Shown here piece after piece: positions 18,761 to 26,577 of a stretch of 64,000 nucleotides of DNA. The DNA is from RBG-16-66-20 sp036262835 (lineage in GTDB: Bacteria; Pseudomonadota; Gammaproteobacteria; Burkholderiales; SG8-39): positions 22,573 through 86,572 of the forward strand of contig DATAID010000012.1 of assembly GCA_036262835.1 (NCBI GenBank), written 5' to 3'. Below the pieces are notes generated by a model. It was not told the DNA's origin, made no database searches, and saw only the letters and a list, made by a program, of their open reading frames with translations. Made by a program: the position numbers and the translations under genes. Within the stretch, counting starts at the first letter, position 1. Every line of letters begins with the position of its first letter.

Positions 18761-19941
18761 GCCAATTCGATCGCCATGGCGGTGGCTTCGCCGCCGCCAA
18801 TGCAAAGCGAGGCGACGCCTCGCTTGCCGCCGTACTTCCTCAGGGCGCCGAGGAGCGTCACCAGGATCCGCGCGCCCGAGGCACCGATCGGATGACCGAG
18901 CGCGCAGGCGCCGCCGTGCACATTCACCTTCTCGCGCGGCAGGCCATGCTCCTTCATCGCCGCCATGGTGACGACGGCGAAGGCTTCGTTTATTTCAAAC
19001 AAATCAATTTTTTCCGCCGTGAGATCGGTTTTTTGAAGCAACTTCCTGATCGCCCCCACCGGGGCCGTCGTAAACAACGCCGGTGCCTGCGCGTGCGTCG
19101 AATGCCCGATGACGGTCGCGAGCGGCGTGAGGCCGCGCCTCTCCGCCGTCGAGCGGCGCATGAGCACGAGCGCCGCGGCGCCGTCCGAGATGGAGGAGGA
19201 GTTCGCGGCGGTCACCGTGCCATCCTTGCGGAACGCGGGCTTCAACTGCGGGATCTTGTCGAGGTTTGCCTTGAACGGCTGCTCGTCCATCTCGACGAAC
19301 TTCTGCTCCTTGCCGGACCTGATCGCGAGCGGCGTCAGCTCCCAGGCAAACCAGCCTTCGCGATTGGCTTGTTGCGCTTTTTTCAAGGATTGAATCGCGA
19401 ATTCGTCCTGCGCTTCACGCGAAAATCGGAAGGATTGCGCGCAGTCCTCGGCAAACGTCCCCATGAGGCGGCCCTTGTCGTAGGCATCCTCTAGGCCGTC
19501 GTAGAACATGTGGTCGATCACCTGTCCGTGACCCATGCGCAGTCCGGCTCTTGCTTTGGGCAGCAGATACGGCGCGTTCGTCATGGACTCCATTCCGCCG
19601 GCGACGACGATCTCCGAGGAACCGGCGAGCAACGAATCGTGCGCCTGCATCGCGGCCTTCATGCCCGAGCCGCACATCTTGTTGATGGTGGTGCAGCCGG
19701 TCCCAAGCGGCAGGCCCGCGCCGAGCGCCGCCTGGCGCGCGGGCGCCTGGCCCTGGCCGGCGGGCAGCACGCAGCCCATCAGCACTTCCTCGACCGCCTC
19801 GGGCGCGAGCCTCGCGCGCTCGACCGCCGCGCGGATGGCGGCGGCGCCAAGTTCCGGCGCGGCGAAGCCTTTCAGCTCGCCCTGGAAGGCGCCCATCGGC
19901 GTTCTCGCCGCCGAAACGATGACGACAGGATCCTTTTGCAT
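18757..19941 (-). CDS. Acetyl-CoA C-acyltransferase (thiolase)
   Basis: Degradative or biosynthetic thiolase of 394 residues. The nucleophile cysteine lies in NKMCGSGMKAAMQ (about residue 89). The second motif is NVHGGACALGHPIGASGAR with the catalytic His, and the C-terminal cysteine is in SLCIGGGEATAMAIE. In this operon it could split acetoacetyl-CoA from HMG-CoA-derived acetoacetate or feed PHA synthesis with acetoacetyl-CoA. Two short stretches, 18985-19060 and 19370-19450, are rich in AT-ending codons (TTG, TTT, ATA, CAA, AAA), although the protein there is the conserved thiolase core. It is flanked by 4-bp and 2-bp junctions. Confidence 0.94.
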   Translation of the reverse strand: MQKDPVVIVSAARTPMGAFQGELKGFAAPELGAAAIRAAVERARLAPEAVEEVLMGCVLPAGQGQAPARQAALGAGLPLGTGCTTINKMCGSGMKAAMQAHDSLLAGSSEIVVAGGMESMTNAPYLLPKARAGLRMGHGQVIDHMFYDGLEDAYDKGRLMGTFAEDCAQSFRFSREAQDEFAIQSLKKAQQANREGWFAWELTPLAIRSGKEQKFVEMDEQPFKANLDKIPQLKPAFRKDGTVTAANSSSISDGAAALVLMRRSTAERRGLTPLATVIGHSTHAQAPALFTTAPVGAIRKLLQKTDLTAEKIDLFEINEAFAVVTMAAMKEHGLPREKVNVHGGACALGHPIGASGARILVTLLGALRKYGGKRGVASLCIGGGEATAMAIELA

Positions 19942-19943
19942 GG

Positions 19944-21029
19944 TCAGTCCTTTAGGAAAGATGCCGTTCCCCGCACGGCAGAAACCGCTTCTTCATTCAA
20001 TAGCCGGATCAATTCAGCCGCCGGCAAGGCCCGGCACAAAGGCGCCGCCTGCCCGGCCCAGAGCGCCATGAAGTCGGGCTTGCCGGCTTTCGCCGAGGCC
20101 TGGCGCAGCTTCCCGGTGATGTTGTTTTGCGCTGGAAAGACGAGCTGCGGCGCCTTTTCCATTTCCTTCATGAAGCGGTTGGCAAGGCCGCGCGCGGGCT
20201 TGCCGGAGAATTTCTCGGTGATGCGCGTCTCGTCTTCCGTCACCTTGAGGAGGATGTCCTTGTGCACCTGCGAGGCGCCGCTCTCGGGGCAGGGAAGGAA
20301 CGCGGTGCCGAGCTGGGCGACCTGCGCGCCGAGCGAGAGCACGGCGGCGATGCCGGCGCCATCCATGATGCCGCCGGCCGCCACCACCGGGACGTTCACC
20401 GCCCGCACGATCATGCGCACCAGGGCGAGCGTGCCGGTGAGCGACGTATACGGATCGCGCAGGTAGGAGCCGCGATGCCCGCCCGCCTCGCCGCCCTGCG
20501 CGATGACGAAATCGAAGCCGAGCGATTCCAGGTGCTTCGCCTCGGCGACGCAGTTCGCGCTGCCGCCCACGAGGATTCCCAGGCCTTTGAATTGCTTCAC
20601 TCGCGCTTTCGGGAAGTCGGCGAGATGGCAGGTGACCACCTTGGGCTTGATCGCGGCGATGGCGTCGAATTGCGCTTCGAGATCGGGCGCGTACGGCGCC
20701 TTCACGGCATCGGGAACCGGCAGGCCCAGCTCCTTGTAGTAGCCCGCGACGGCCTCGAGCGCGCCGCGCTGCGAAGCCGCGTCGACCGGGCCGGGCTGCG
20801 CGGAGGTGAAGAGATTGATGCCGAAAGGCTTGTCGGTCCTGGCGCGCACCCAGGCGCATTGCTTTTTCATCTCTTCGGGCTGCGTATAGGCGAATCCGAA
20901 CGCTCCGAGCGCGCCCGCGGCCGAGCAGGCCGCCACGAGCTCCGGCGACGAGGGGCCGCCGGCCATGGGCGCCTGGACGATCGGCACCGAAATGCCGAAT
21001 TTTTCCGAAAGAGGGGTGGCGAGCATCAT
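19944..21029 (-). CDS. Nitronate monooxygenase-like NAD(P)H-dependent flavin oxidoreductase
   Basis: FMN-dependent TIM-barrel protein of 361 residues beginning at ATG 21029 (MMLATPLSEKFGISVPIVQAPMAGG), overlapping the stop of the thioesterase gene. Family marks are PIVQAPMAGG, AAGALGAFGFA, VIAQGGEAGGHRG with the glycine-rich phosphate loop, and VVAAGGIMDGAGIAAVLSLGAQ. Members oxidise alkyl nitronates or act as FMN-dependent enoyl reductases, and this distinction is not possible from sequence. Its place in an acyl-CoA operon hints at an oxidoreductase role on acids. The last 20 codons are enriched in AT-ending codons. Confidence 0.86.
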   Translation of the reverse strand: MMLATPLSEKFGISVPIVQAPMAGGPSSPELVAACSAAGALGAFGFAYTQPEEMKKQCAWVRARTDKPFGINLFTSAQPGPVDAASQRGALEAVAGYYKELGLPVPDAVKAPYAPDLEAQFDAIAAIKPKVVTCHLADFPKARVKQFKGLGILVGGSANCVAEAKHLESLGFDFVIAQGGEAGGHRGSYLRDPYTSLTGTLALVRMIVRAVNVPVVAAGGIMDGAGIAAVLSLGAQVAQLGTAFLPCPESGASQVHKDILLKVTEDETRITEKFSGKPARGLANRFMKEMEKAPQLVFPAQNNITGKLRQASAKAGKPDFMALWAGQAAPLCRALPAAELIRLLNEEAVSAVRGTASFLKD

Positions 21030-21460
21030 CGTTTCGTCTCGTAGTGGCAAAGGCGCTTGCGGCAGCCTTCGGCGATCTCGGTCGGGATCGCAATCGATTT
21101 TCGCGCCCTGGCGTCCATGTGCACGGCGGTCAGCAGGCATACCGCCGAAATGTCGCCGGTGACCGCGTGGCGCATCTCGTGCACCCATTTGACCGCCTTC
21201 TCGCGCACTTCGATCACGCCGGATCGGACCGCGACCACGTCGCCCGAAAGCAGCTCGCGCTTGTAGCTGATGTCCTGCTGCACGGCGGCCATGGCGGCAT
21301 TCCTGTCGCGCAGGAACTCGCGCGTGAGGCCCACGCTGGAAAAGAGATTCCAGGTCGCCTCGTCGAACTTGCCGACGTACCACATGACGTTCATGTGGCC
21401 CATGTGGTCGCAATGCCAGGGGTACACGGCGCCCCGATAGGTCTCGAAGAGCTCGCTCAT
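21026..21460 (-). CDS. Acyl-CoA thioesterase (4-hydroxybenzoyl-CoA thioesterase-type hotdog)
   Basis: Hotdog thioesterase of 144 residues, starting at ATG 21460 in a 4-bp overlap with the carbonic anhydrase stop. The N-terminal YPWHCDHMGHMNVMWYVGKFDEATW is the FcbC/YbgC-type active site with Asp and His near the start of the long helix. The central helix is followed by QDISYKRELLSGDVVAVRSGV. It probably cleaves a short or branched acyl-CoA. It is one of two thioesterases in the operon, of different hotdog subfamilies. Confidence 0.86.
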   Translation of the reverse strand: MSELFETYRGAVYPWHCDHMGHMNVMWYVGKFDEATWNLFSSVGLTREFLRDRNAAMAAVQQDISYKRELLSGDVVAVRSGVIEVREKAVKWVHEMRHAVTGDISAVCLLTAVHMDARARKSIAIPTEIAEGCRKRLCHYETKR

Positions 21461-22059
21461 GCGCGCGCCTCGCGCGTGCAGCCGAGATCCCTCAGGAGGC
21501 CGTCTTCCACGCCATAGATCCAGCCATGCACCGCGAGCGCGCGGCCGGCATTCCAGGCATCCTGCACCACGGTGGCCTCGCACACGTGGCGAACCTGCTC
21601 GATCACGTTCAGCTCGCACAGGCGCCGCTCGCGCGCGCCGGGCTCGCGGATCGCGTCGAGCTCGGCGGCGTGGTTTGCGCGCACGTCCTGCACATGCCGC
21701 AGCCAGTTTTCGGCGAGCCCGACCTTCTGCGAGGTGAGCGCGGCGTGCACGCCGCTGCAGCCGTAGTGGCCGCAAACGATCACATGGCGCACCTTCAGCA
21801 GGTCCACGGCGAACTGCAGCACCGAGAGGCAATTCAAGTCGGTGTGCACGACGAGGTTGGCGACGTTGCGATGGACGAACACTTCTCCTGGCGCGAGCCC
21901 GGTAATCTGGTTGGCCGGTACCCGGCTGTCGGAGCAGCCGATCCACAGAAACTCGGGCGACTGCTGGCGCGCCAGGCCGGCGAAGAAGTCCGGATCGACC
22001 TTGCGGATGCCCTCGGCCCAGGCGCGGTTGCGCTTGAAGAGCTCGTCGACCCCGGTCAC
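21457..22059 (-). CDS. can: Beta-class carbonic anhydrase
   Basis: Zinc enzyme interconverting CO2 and bicarbonate, 200 residues. Metal ligands and catalytic dyad are seen as C42-S-D44-S-R46, H98 and C101 (CGHYGCSG), as in E. coli Can. It overlaps liuA by 4 bp at its start and the thioesterase by 4 bp at its end, so it is a bona fide operon member. The simplest reading is that it supplies bicarbonate to the biotin carboxylase LiuD and recaptures CO2 from decarboxylation upstream in leucine breakdown. It is cytoplasmic, with no signal peptide. Confidence 0.94.
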   Translation of the reverse strand: MTGVDELFKRNRAWAEGIRKVDPDFFAGLARQQSPEFLWIGCSDSRVPANQITGLAPGEVFVHRNVANLVVHTDLNCLSVLQFAVDLLKVRHVIVCGHYGCSGVHAALTSQKVGLAENWLRHVQDVRANHAAELDAIREPGARERRLCELNVIEQVRHVCEATVVQDAWNAGRALAVHGWIYGVEDGLLRDLGCTREARA

Positions 22060-23207
22060 TTGGTTTCCTCAAAGAGCTCACGGCCGATCAGCCAGCGGCG
22101 GATTTCCGAGGTTCCCGCGCCGATTTCGTAGAGCTTCGCATCGCGCCAGAGGCGTCCGGTCGGAGTCTCGTTGATGTAGCCCATGCCGCCCATCGCCTGG
22201 ATCGCCTCGCCCGCCATCCAGGTCGCCTTTTCGGCGGCGTAAAGGATCGCGCCCGCGGCATCCTTGCGCGTGGTTTCGTTCCGATCGAGCGCCTGGCCGA
22301 CCGCGTAGACGTAGGCGCGGCAGGCGGAGAACGTGGTGTACATGTCGGCGAGCTTGCCCTGCATGAGCTGGAATTCGCCGATCGACTGGCCGAACTGCTT
22401 TCGCTCGTGCACGTAGGGAACGACCACGTCCAGGCACGCCGCCATGAGGCCGAGCGGGCCCGCGGCGAGCACCGCGCGCTCGTAATCGAGGCCCGACATG
22501 AGCACCTTCACGCCTTCGCCTTCCCTGCCCAAAACGTTTTCCACGGGTACTTCGCAATCGCGAAACACGAGCTCGCAGGTGTTCGAGCCGCGCATGCCCA
22601 ATTTGTCCAGCTTCTGCGCGGTCGAGAAGCCCTTCATGCCTTTCTCGACCAGGAACGCGGTGATGCCGCGGTCGCTCGTCTTGCCGTAGATCACGAGCAC
22701 ATTGGCGTCCGGCCCGTTGGTGATCCACATCTTGTTGCCGTTCAGCACGTACCGGTCGCCCCGCCGCTCGGCACGCAGGCGCATGCCGACGACGTCCGAC
22801 CCCGCGCCGGGCTCGGACATCGCGAGCGCGCCGACGTGATCGCCCGAGACGAGCTTCGGCAGGTATTTTCTCTTCTGCGCCTCCGAGCCGTTGCGCCGGA
22901 TCTGATTCACGCACAGGTTGGAGTGCGCGCCGTAGGAAAGGCCGATCGCGCCCGAGGCGCGCGAGAGCTCTTCCATGGCCACGATGTGGGCGAGGTAGCC
23001 CATCTGCGTGCCGCCGTATTCTTCCTCGACCGTGATGCCGAGCAGCCCGAGCGCGCCGAGCTTCTTCCACAGGTCGGCGGGGAAGTCGTTCGCGCGCTCG
23101 ACTTCGGCGGCGCGCGGCGCGATTTCCTTCAGGGCGAAATCGCGCACGGTCTCGCGCAGCATCGAGATGGTTTCGCCGTGATCGAAGCGCAGGAAGGGGA
23201 GGTCCAT
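22056..23207 (-). CDS. liuA: Isovaleryl-CoA dehydrogenase
   Basis: First committed step of the liu pathway: FAD-dependent oxidation of isovaleryl-CoA to 3-methylcrotonyl-CoA. It has 383 residues. It shows the N-terminus typical of IVD, AMSEPGAGSDVVGM, YVLNGNKMWITNGPDA, and GLDYERAVLAAGPLG, where the Glu is the internal catalytic base used by isovaleryl-CoA dehydrogenases. The C-terminal IGAGTSEIRRWLIGRELF has Gly where other family members have the catalytic Glu, which supports the IVD call. It lies 36 bp downstream of liuR and is preceded by a perfect LiuR-type operator. No strong Shine-Dalgarno sequence is visible. Confidence 0.95.
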   Translation of the reverse strand: MDLPFLRFDHGETISMLRETVRDFALKEIAPRAAEVERANDFPADLWKKLGALGLLGITVEEEYGGTQMGYLAHIVAMEELSRASGAIGLSYGAHSNLCVNQIRRNGSEAQKRKYLPKLVSGDHVGALAMSEPGAGSDVVGMRLRAERRGDRYVLNGNKMWITNGPDANVLVIYGKTSDRGITAFLVEKGMKGFSTAQKLDKLGMRGSNTCELVFRDCEVPVENVLGREGEGVKVLMSGLDYERAVLAAGPLGLMAACLDVVVPYVHERKQFGQSIGEFQLMQGKLADMYTTFSACRAYVYAVGQALDRNETTRKDAAGAILYAAEKATWMAGEAIQAMGGMGYINETPTGRLWRDAKLYEIGAGTSEIRRWLIGRELFEETK

Positions 23208-23225
23208 GGAGGCCCGCTAGGCTAC

Positions 23226-23247
23226 TTTACGTTTACGTAAACGTCAA
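23226..23247 (-). promoter_or_regulatory. LiuR operator and -35 region ahead of liuA
   Basis: Positions 23229-23244 form a perfect 16-bp palindrome, ACGTTTACGTAAACGT, extended by matching T/A positions on both sides. This closely matches the palindromic motif described for MerR-family LiuR regulators in proteobacteria. Read on the minus strand, TTGACG at 23247-23242 is a good -35 element, with TAGCCT at 23224-23219 as a weak -10 at 17 bp spacing. The operator would therefore lie in the promoter spacer, the usual MerR arrangement. It physically overlaps the stop codon of liuR at 23244-23246. The motif assignment comes from memory; the palindrome is seen directly. Confidence 0.85.
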
Positions 23248-23642
23248 TTTCGCTTGAGCTGCTTTTTTATCTTCTTTTCAAAGGCTTGCAGCTCGGAAAG
23301 CTGGGCTTCGATGTCCGCCCGCTGCTGCAGCAGGCTGCCCGTGTGTTCCTGCAGCACGGCGAGGAAACGCTCGAGCTGCGGGCGCTCGTCACGCCCCGGC
23401 TCGTACAGGTCGATCAGCTCGCGGATCTCGGAAAGGGAAAGCCCCAGGCGCTTGCCGCGCAGCGTGAGCTTGAGGCGGGTTCGATCGCGCGGCGAGTAGA
23501 TGCGGCGCTGGCCGTCGCGCTTGGGCGCGAGGAGGCCGTGGTCCTCATAAAAGCGGATCGCGCGGGGGGTGACGTCGAACTCGCGCGCGAGCTCGCTGAT
23601 CGAATACTCGCTGCGCTCCGTGGAGGAAAGCTCTTCGTTCAT
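23244..23642 (-). CDS. liuR: MerR-family transcriptional regulator LiuR
   Basis: Regulator of leucine/isovalerate catabolism, 132 residues from ATG 23642 (MNEELSSTERSEYSISELAREF). The winged-helix MerR DNA-binding domain is at residues ~12-80: SISELAREFDVTPRAIRFYEDHGLLAPKR, then RIYSPRDRTRLKLTLRGKRLG. A C-terminal coiled-coil dimer helix (LQQRADIEAQLSELQAFEKKI) follows. It lacks the cysteine metal ligands of metal-sensing MerR proteins, as expected for the acyl-CoA-responsive LiuR group. It is the promoter-proximal gene of the liu cluster, followed after 36 bp by liuA and the operator, which fits local autoregulated control. It is divergent from the MBL-fold gene. Confidence 0.92.
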   Translation of the reverse strand: MNEELSSTERSEYSISELAREFDVTPRAIRFYEDHGLLAPKRDGQRRIYSPRDRTRLKLTLRGKRLGLSLSEIRELIDLYEPGRDERPQLERFLAVLQEHTGSLLQQRADIEAQLSELQAFEKKIKKQLKRN

Positions 23643-23712
23643 GCGCCGGGTTGCCCCCGATGCTGCGCTGCGGCGATAATCGCGGCCGGAGGGCGAATTG
23701 TAGCTCTTGCCC

Positions 23713-24780
23713 ATGCCCCTACACGCTTCCAGCGCTTCCCCGATCGAGTACCCCTTCGCCACTCCGCCCGCGCCCGGCGCGGCGGCCGAGGTCGCGCCCG
23801 GCGTGCGCTGGCTGCGCATGAAGCTGCCCTTCGCGCTCGATCACATCAACGTCTGGGCGCTCGAGGACGACAACGGGTGGACGATCGTCGACACGGGCCT
23901 GGGCAACGACGCGACACGCGCGCTCTGGGACGCGGCATTTTCTTCCAGCTTGGGCAAGCCCGTTCGGCGCGTCATGGTGACTCACTACCATCCCGACCAT
24001 GCCGGCAATGCAGGATGGTTGTGCGCCCGATTCGGCGCGGAGCTCTGGATGTCGCGCGCCGAGTACCTTACGGTGCACGCCGCGCGCCACGGGGCGGCGG
24101 GCTACTCCACCGAGGCGCAGATCGCGCTCTTTCGCTCCAACGGCCTCGCCGAGGCGACGAGCAAGGAGCTTCTTGCGCGCGGCGACCTTTATCGCAAGCT
24201 CGTGCCGGACTTTCCGTTTGCGCACAAGCGCATCTTCGAGCGCGAGGAGATCGCGATCGGCGGGCGCAAATGGCGCGTCCTCTTCGGCTACGGCCACTCG
24301 CCCGAGCACGTCTCGCTTTATTCGAGCGAGGCCAACGTGCTGATCGCGGGCGACATGCTGCTGCCGCGCATCTCGACCAACGTCGCCGTGCGCCCGGTCG
24401 ATCCCTGGTCGAATCCGCTCAGGCTCTTCCTCGAGTCGATCGGCCGGTATGACGACCTGCCGGCGAACGTGCTGGTGCTGCCCTCGCACGGCCTTCCGTT
24501 TCGCGGCGCGCATGGCCGCGTGGCGCAGCTGAAGGCGCACCACGCCGAGCGCCTGGGCGAGCTCGAGGCCGCTTGCCGCGCGGCGCCGCGCTCGGCGGCG
24601 GACGTGCTGGAAGTGCTCTTCCGGCGCAAGCTCGACTCGAACCAGATTTTTTTCGCCATGGGCGAGGCGATCGCCCATCTGCATTGGCTGCAGTACGACG
24701 GCAGGCTCGCGCGCGCGGTCGACGAGGACGGCGTCGCGCGCTTTTCATCCCGCATTTCATCCTCCCAGAAGGAGACATGA
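23713..24780 (+). CDS. MBL-fold metallo-hydrolase coupled to phaC
   Basis: Metallo-beta-lactamase-fold hydrolase of about 355 residues. The metal-binding signature HYHPDHAGN is intact, as are TGLGND upstream, FGYGHSPEHVS for the third histidine and IAGDMLLPRISTN for the bridging aspartate. The C-terminus VLPSHGLPFRG carries the last histidine. A winged-helix-like tail follows (AADVLEVLFRRKLDSNQIFFAMGEAIAHLHWLQ), resembling LACTB2-type proteins. A TTG six bases upstream (23707) is also a possible start; a GGAGGG at 23688 lies nearer to it. Its stop overlaps the phaC start by 4 bp, so it may serve PHA/acyl-CoA metabolism as a thioesterase-like hydrolase. That is inference. Confidence 0.85.
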   Translation: MPLHASSASPIEYPFATPPAPGAAAEVAPGVRWLRMKLPFALDHINVWALEDDNGWTIVDTGLGNDATRALWDAAFSSSLGKPVRRVMVTHYHPDHAGNAGWLCARFGAELWMSRAEYLTVHAARHGAAGYSTEAQIALFRSNGLAEATSKELLARGDLYRKLVPDFPFAHKRIFEREEIAIGGRKWRVLFGYGHSPEHVSLYSSEANVLIAGDMLLPRISTNVAVRPVDPWSNPLRLFLESIGRYDDLPANVLVLPSHGLPFRGAHGRVAQLKAHHAERLGELEAACRAAPRSAADVLEVLFRRKLDSNQIFFAMGEAIAHLHWLQYDGRLARAVDEDGVARFSSRISSSQKET

Positions 24781-26573
24781 TGGAACTCCAGGCCCGGACC
24801 CCGGACCCCGAAGAAACCGCGCGCGTGCTGCGGGAAGTGGCCGAGCGCTCGGCCAAGATTTTGGGCGAGTACGCCGGCAAGAACGTCGCCTCGAGCCTGT
24901 CGGCCGCGACGAGCGACGAGCTCGGCATCGCCAAGGCCTACATGGACCTGTACGCGCGCATGCTCTCCGACCCCGCGGCGCTCGCCGCCTTCTCGACCAA
25001 CCTCATGCTCGATTACGCCCGTCTCTGGCAGGCGAGCTGGATGAAGATGCTCGGCATGGAGGCGCCGCCCGTGGCCGAGCCGGCGAAGGGCGACGCGCGC
25101 TTCAAGGATTCCGACTGGAGCTCGAACTTTCTCTTCGACTACCTGAAGCAGTCCTACCTGATCACCGCGCGCCACATCCAGAAAGCCGTGGCGGACATCG
25201 ACGGGCTGCCGCCCGAGTCGCAGAAAAAGGTCGCGTTCTTCACGCGGCAGTACGTGGATGCGCTCTCGCCCACCAATTTCGCGCTCACCAATCCGCAGGT
25301 CCTGCGCGAGACCGTGTCGAGCGGAGGCCAGAACCTGCTGAAGGGCCTCGCCAACCTGCTTGCCGACATCGAGAAGGGCGAGGGAAGCCTGCGCATCAGC
25401 ATGACCGACGAGAGCGCGTTCCAGCTCGGCAAGAACGTCGCCACCACGCCGGGCAAGGTCGTGCACCAGACCGATCTCATGCAGCTCATCCAGTACCAGC
25501 CGAGCACGGCCGAGGTGTATCGCACGCCGCTCGTCATCGTTCCGCCCTGGATCAACAAGTACTACATCCTCGATCTGCGCGCGACCAACTCGTTCATCAA
25601 GTACGCGGTCGACAAGGGCCACACCGTGTTCGTGCTCTCGTGGGTGAACCCGGATGCGCGCCTCGCGCAAAAGGGCTTCGAGGACTACATGCACGAAGGT
25701 ACGCTCGCCGCGCTGGAAGCCGCCGAGAAGGCGACCGGCGAGAACAAGGTGAACTTCATCGGCTACTGCCTGGGCGGCACCTTGCTCGGCGCGACGCTGG
25801 GGTATCTCGCCCAGAAAAAGCAGCTGAAGCGGGTCAACAGCGCCACGTTCTTCGTGAGCCTGCTCGACTTCTCGCAACCGGGCGAGCTCGGGGTCTTCAT
25901 CGACGAGGCGCAGGTGGAGAACCTGGAAAAGAAGATGAACGAGCGCGGCTACCTCGAGGGCACGGAGATGGCCTCGACCTTCAACCTGCTGCGCTCGAAC
26001 GACCTCGTCTGGTCGTTCGTCATCAACAACTATCTGCTCGGCAAGAACCCGTTTCCGTTCGACCTGCTGTACTGGAACGCGGATTCGACGCGCATGCCGG
26101 CGCGCATGCACAGCTTCTACCTGCGCAACATGTACATCAAGAACAAGCTCGGGGAGCCGGGCGGCATCTCGCTTTCCGGCGTGCCGATCGACCTCTCGAA
26201 GGTGGATGTGCCGGCGTACTTCATCTCGACGGCCGAAGACCACATCTCGCCCTGGAAGACGACCTACAAGGGCTCGAAATACCTCTCGGGGCAGGTGCGC
26301 TTCGTCCTTGGCGGCTCGGGCCACATCGCGGGCATCATCAACCCGCCGGCGGCAAAGAAGTATTGCTACTGGACGAGCGACGCGCGCCCGGATACCGCGG
26401 ACGAATGGTTCAAGGGAGCGACCCAGCACCCCGGTTCGTGGTGGGACGACTGGCAGAAGTGGATCGCGGAAAGGAATGGAGACGAAAAGACGCCCTCGCG
26501 CATCCCCGCCAACGCGCTCGAGGACGCGCCGGGCAGCTACGTGAGGCTCAGGCTCGGCTCGGCGAGGTCCTGA
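24777..26573 (+). CDS. phaC: Class I poly(3-hydroxyalkanoate) synthase
   Basis: Polymerises hydroxyacyl-CoA (mainly 3-hydroxybutyryl-CoA) into storage polyester granules. It has 598 residues from ATG 24777, with an AGAAGGAGA ribosome-binding site inside the MBL gene end. The lipase-box variant GYCLGG holds the nucleophile C331. The catalytic Asp is in STAEDHISPW and the His in GGSGHIAGIINPP. The N-terminal region, DWSSNFLFDYLKQSYL and the PPWINKYYILDLR block fit class I enzymes, and no phaE/phaR partner is needed. It is convergent with the MFS gene, 4 bp away. No phaB or phasin is visible here; the thiolase at 18757 could supply acetoacetyl-CoA. Confidence 0.95.
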   Translation: MMELQARTPDPEETARVLREVAERSAKILGEYAGKNVASSLSAATSDELGIAKAYMDLYARMLSDPAALAAFSTNLMLDYARLWQASWMKMLGMEAPPVAEPAKGDARFKDSDWSSNFLFDYLKQSYLITARHIQKAVADIDGLPPESQKKVAFFTRQYVDALSPTNFALTNPQVLRETVSSGGQNLLKGLANLLADIEKGEGSLRISMTDESAFQLGKNVATTPGKVVHQTDLMQLIQYQPSTAEVYRTPLVIVPPWINKYYILDLRATNSFIKYAVDKGHTVFVLSWVNPDARLAQKGFEDYMHEGTLAALEAAEKATGENKVNFIGYCLGGTLLGATLGYLAQKKQLKRVNSATFFVSLLDFSQPGELGVFIDEAQVENLEKKMNERGYLEGTEMASTFNLLRSNDLVWSFVINNYLLGKNPFPFDLLYWNADSTRMPARMHSFYLRNMYIKNKLGEPGGISLSGVPIDLSKVDVPAYFISTAEDHISPWKTTYKGSKYLSGQVRFVLGGSGHIAGIINPPAAKKYCYWTSDARPDTADEWFKGATQHPGSWWDDWQKWIAERNGDEKTPSRIPANALEDAPGSYVRLRLGSARS

Positions 26574-26577
26574 GAGC

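Noticed and set aside
24318..26429. Long minus-strand open frame opposite phaC
   Set aside because: Shadow frame with charged, unstructured composition; PhaC on the plus strand has all catalytic residues.
26574..26577. Terminator between convergent phaC and MFS genes
   Set aside because: Only four bases separate the genes and no stem-loop with T-run is present; any terminator would lie inside coding sequence.
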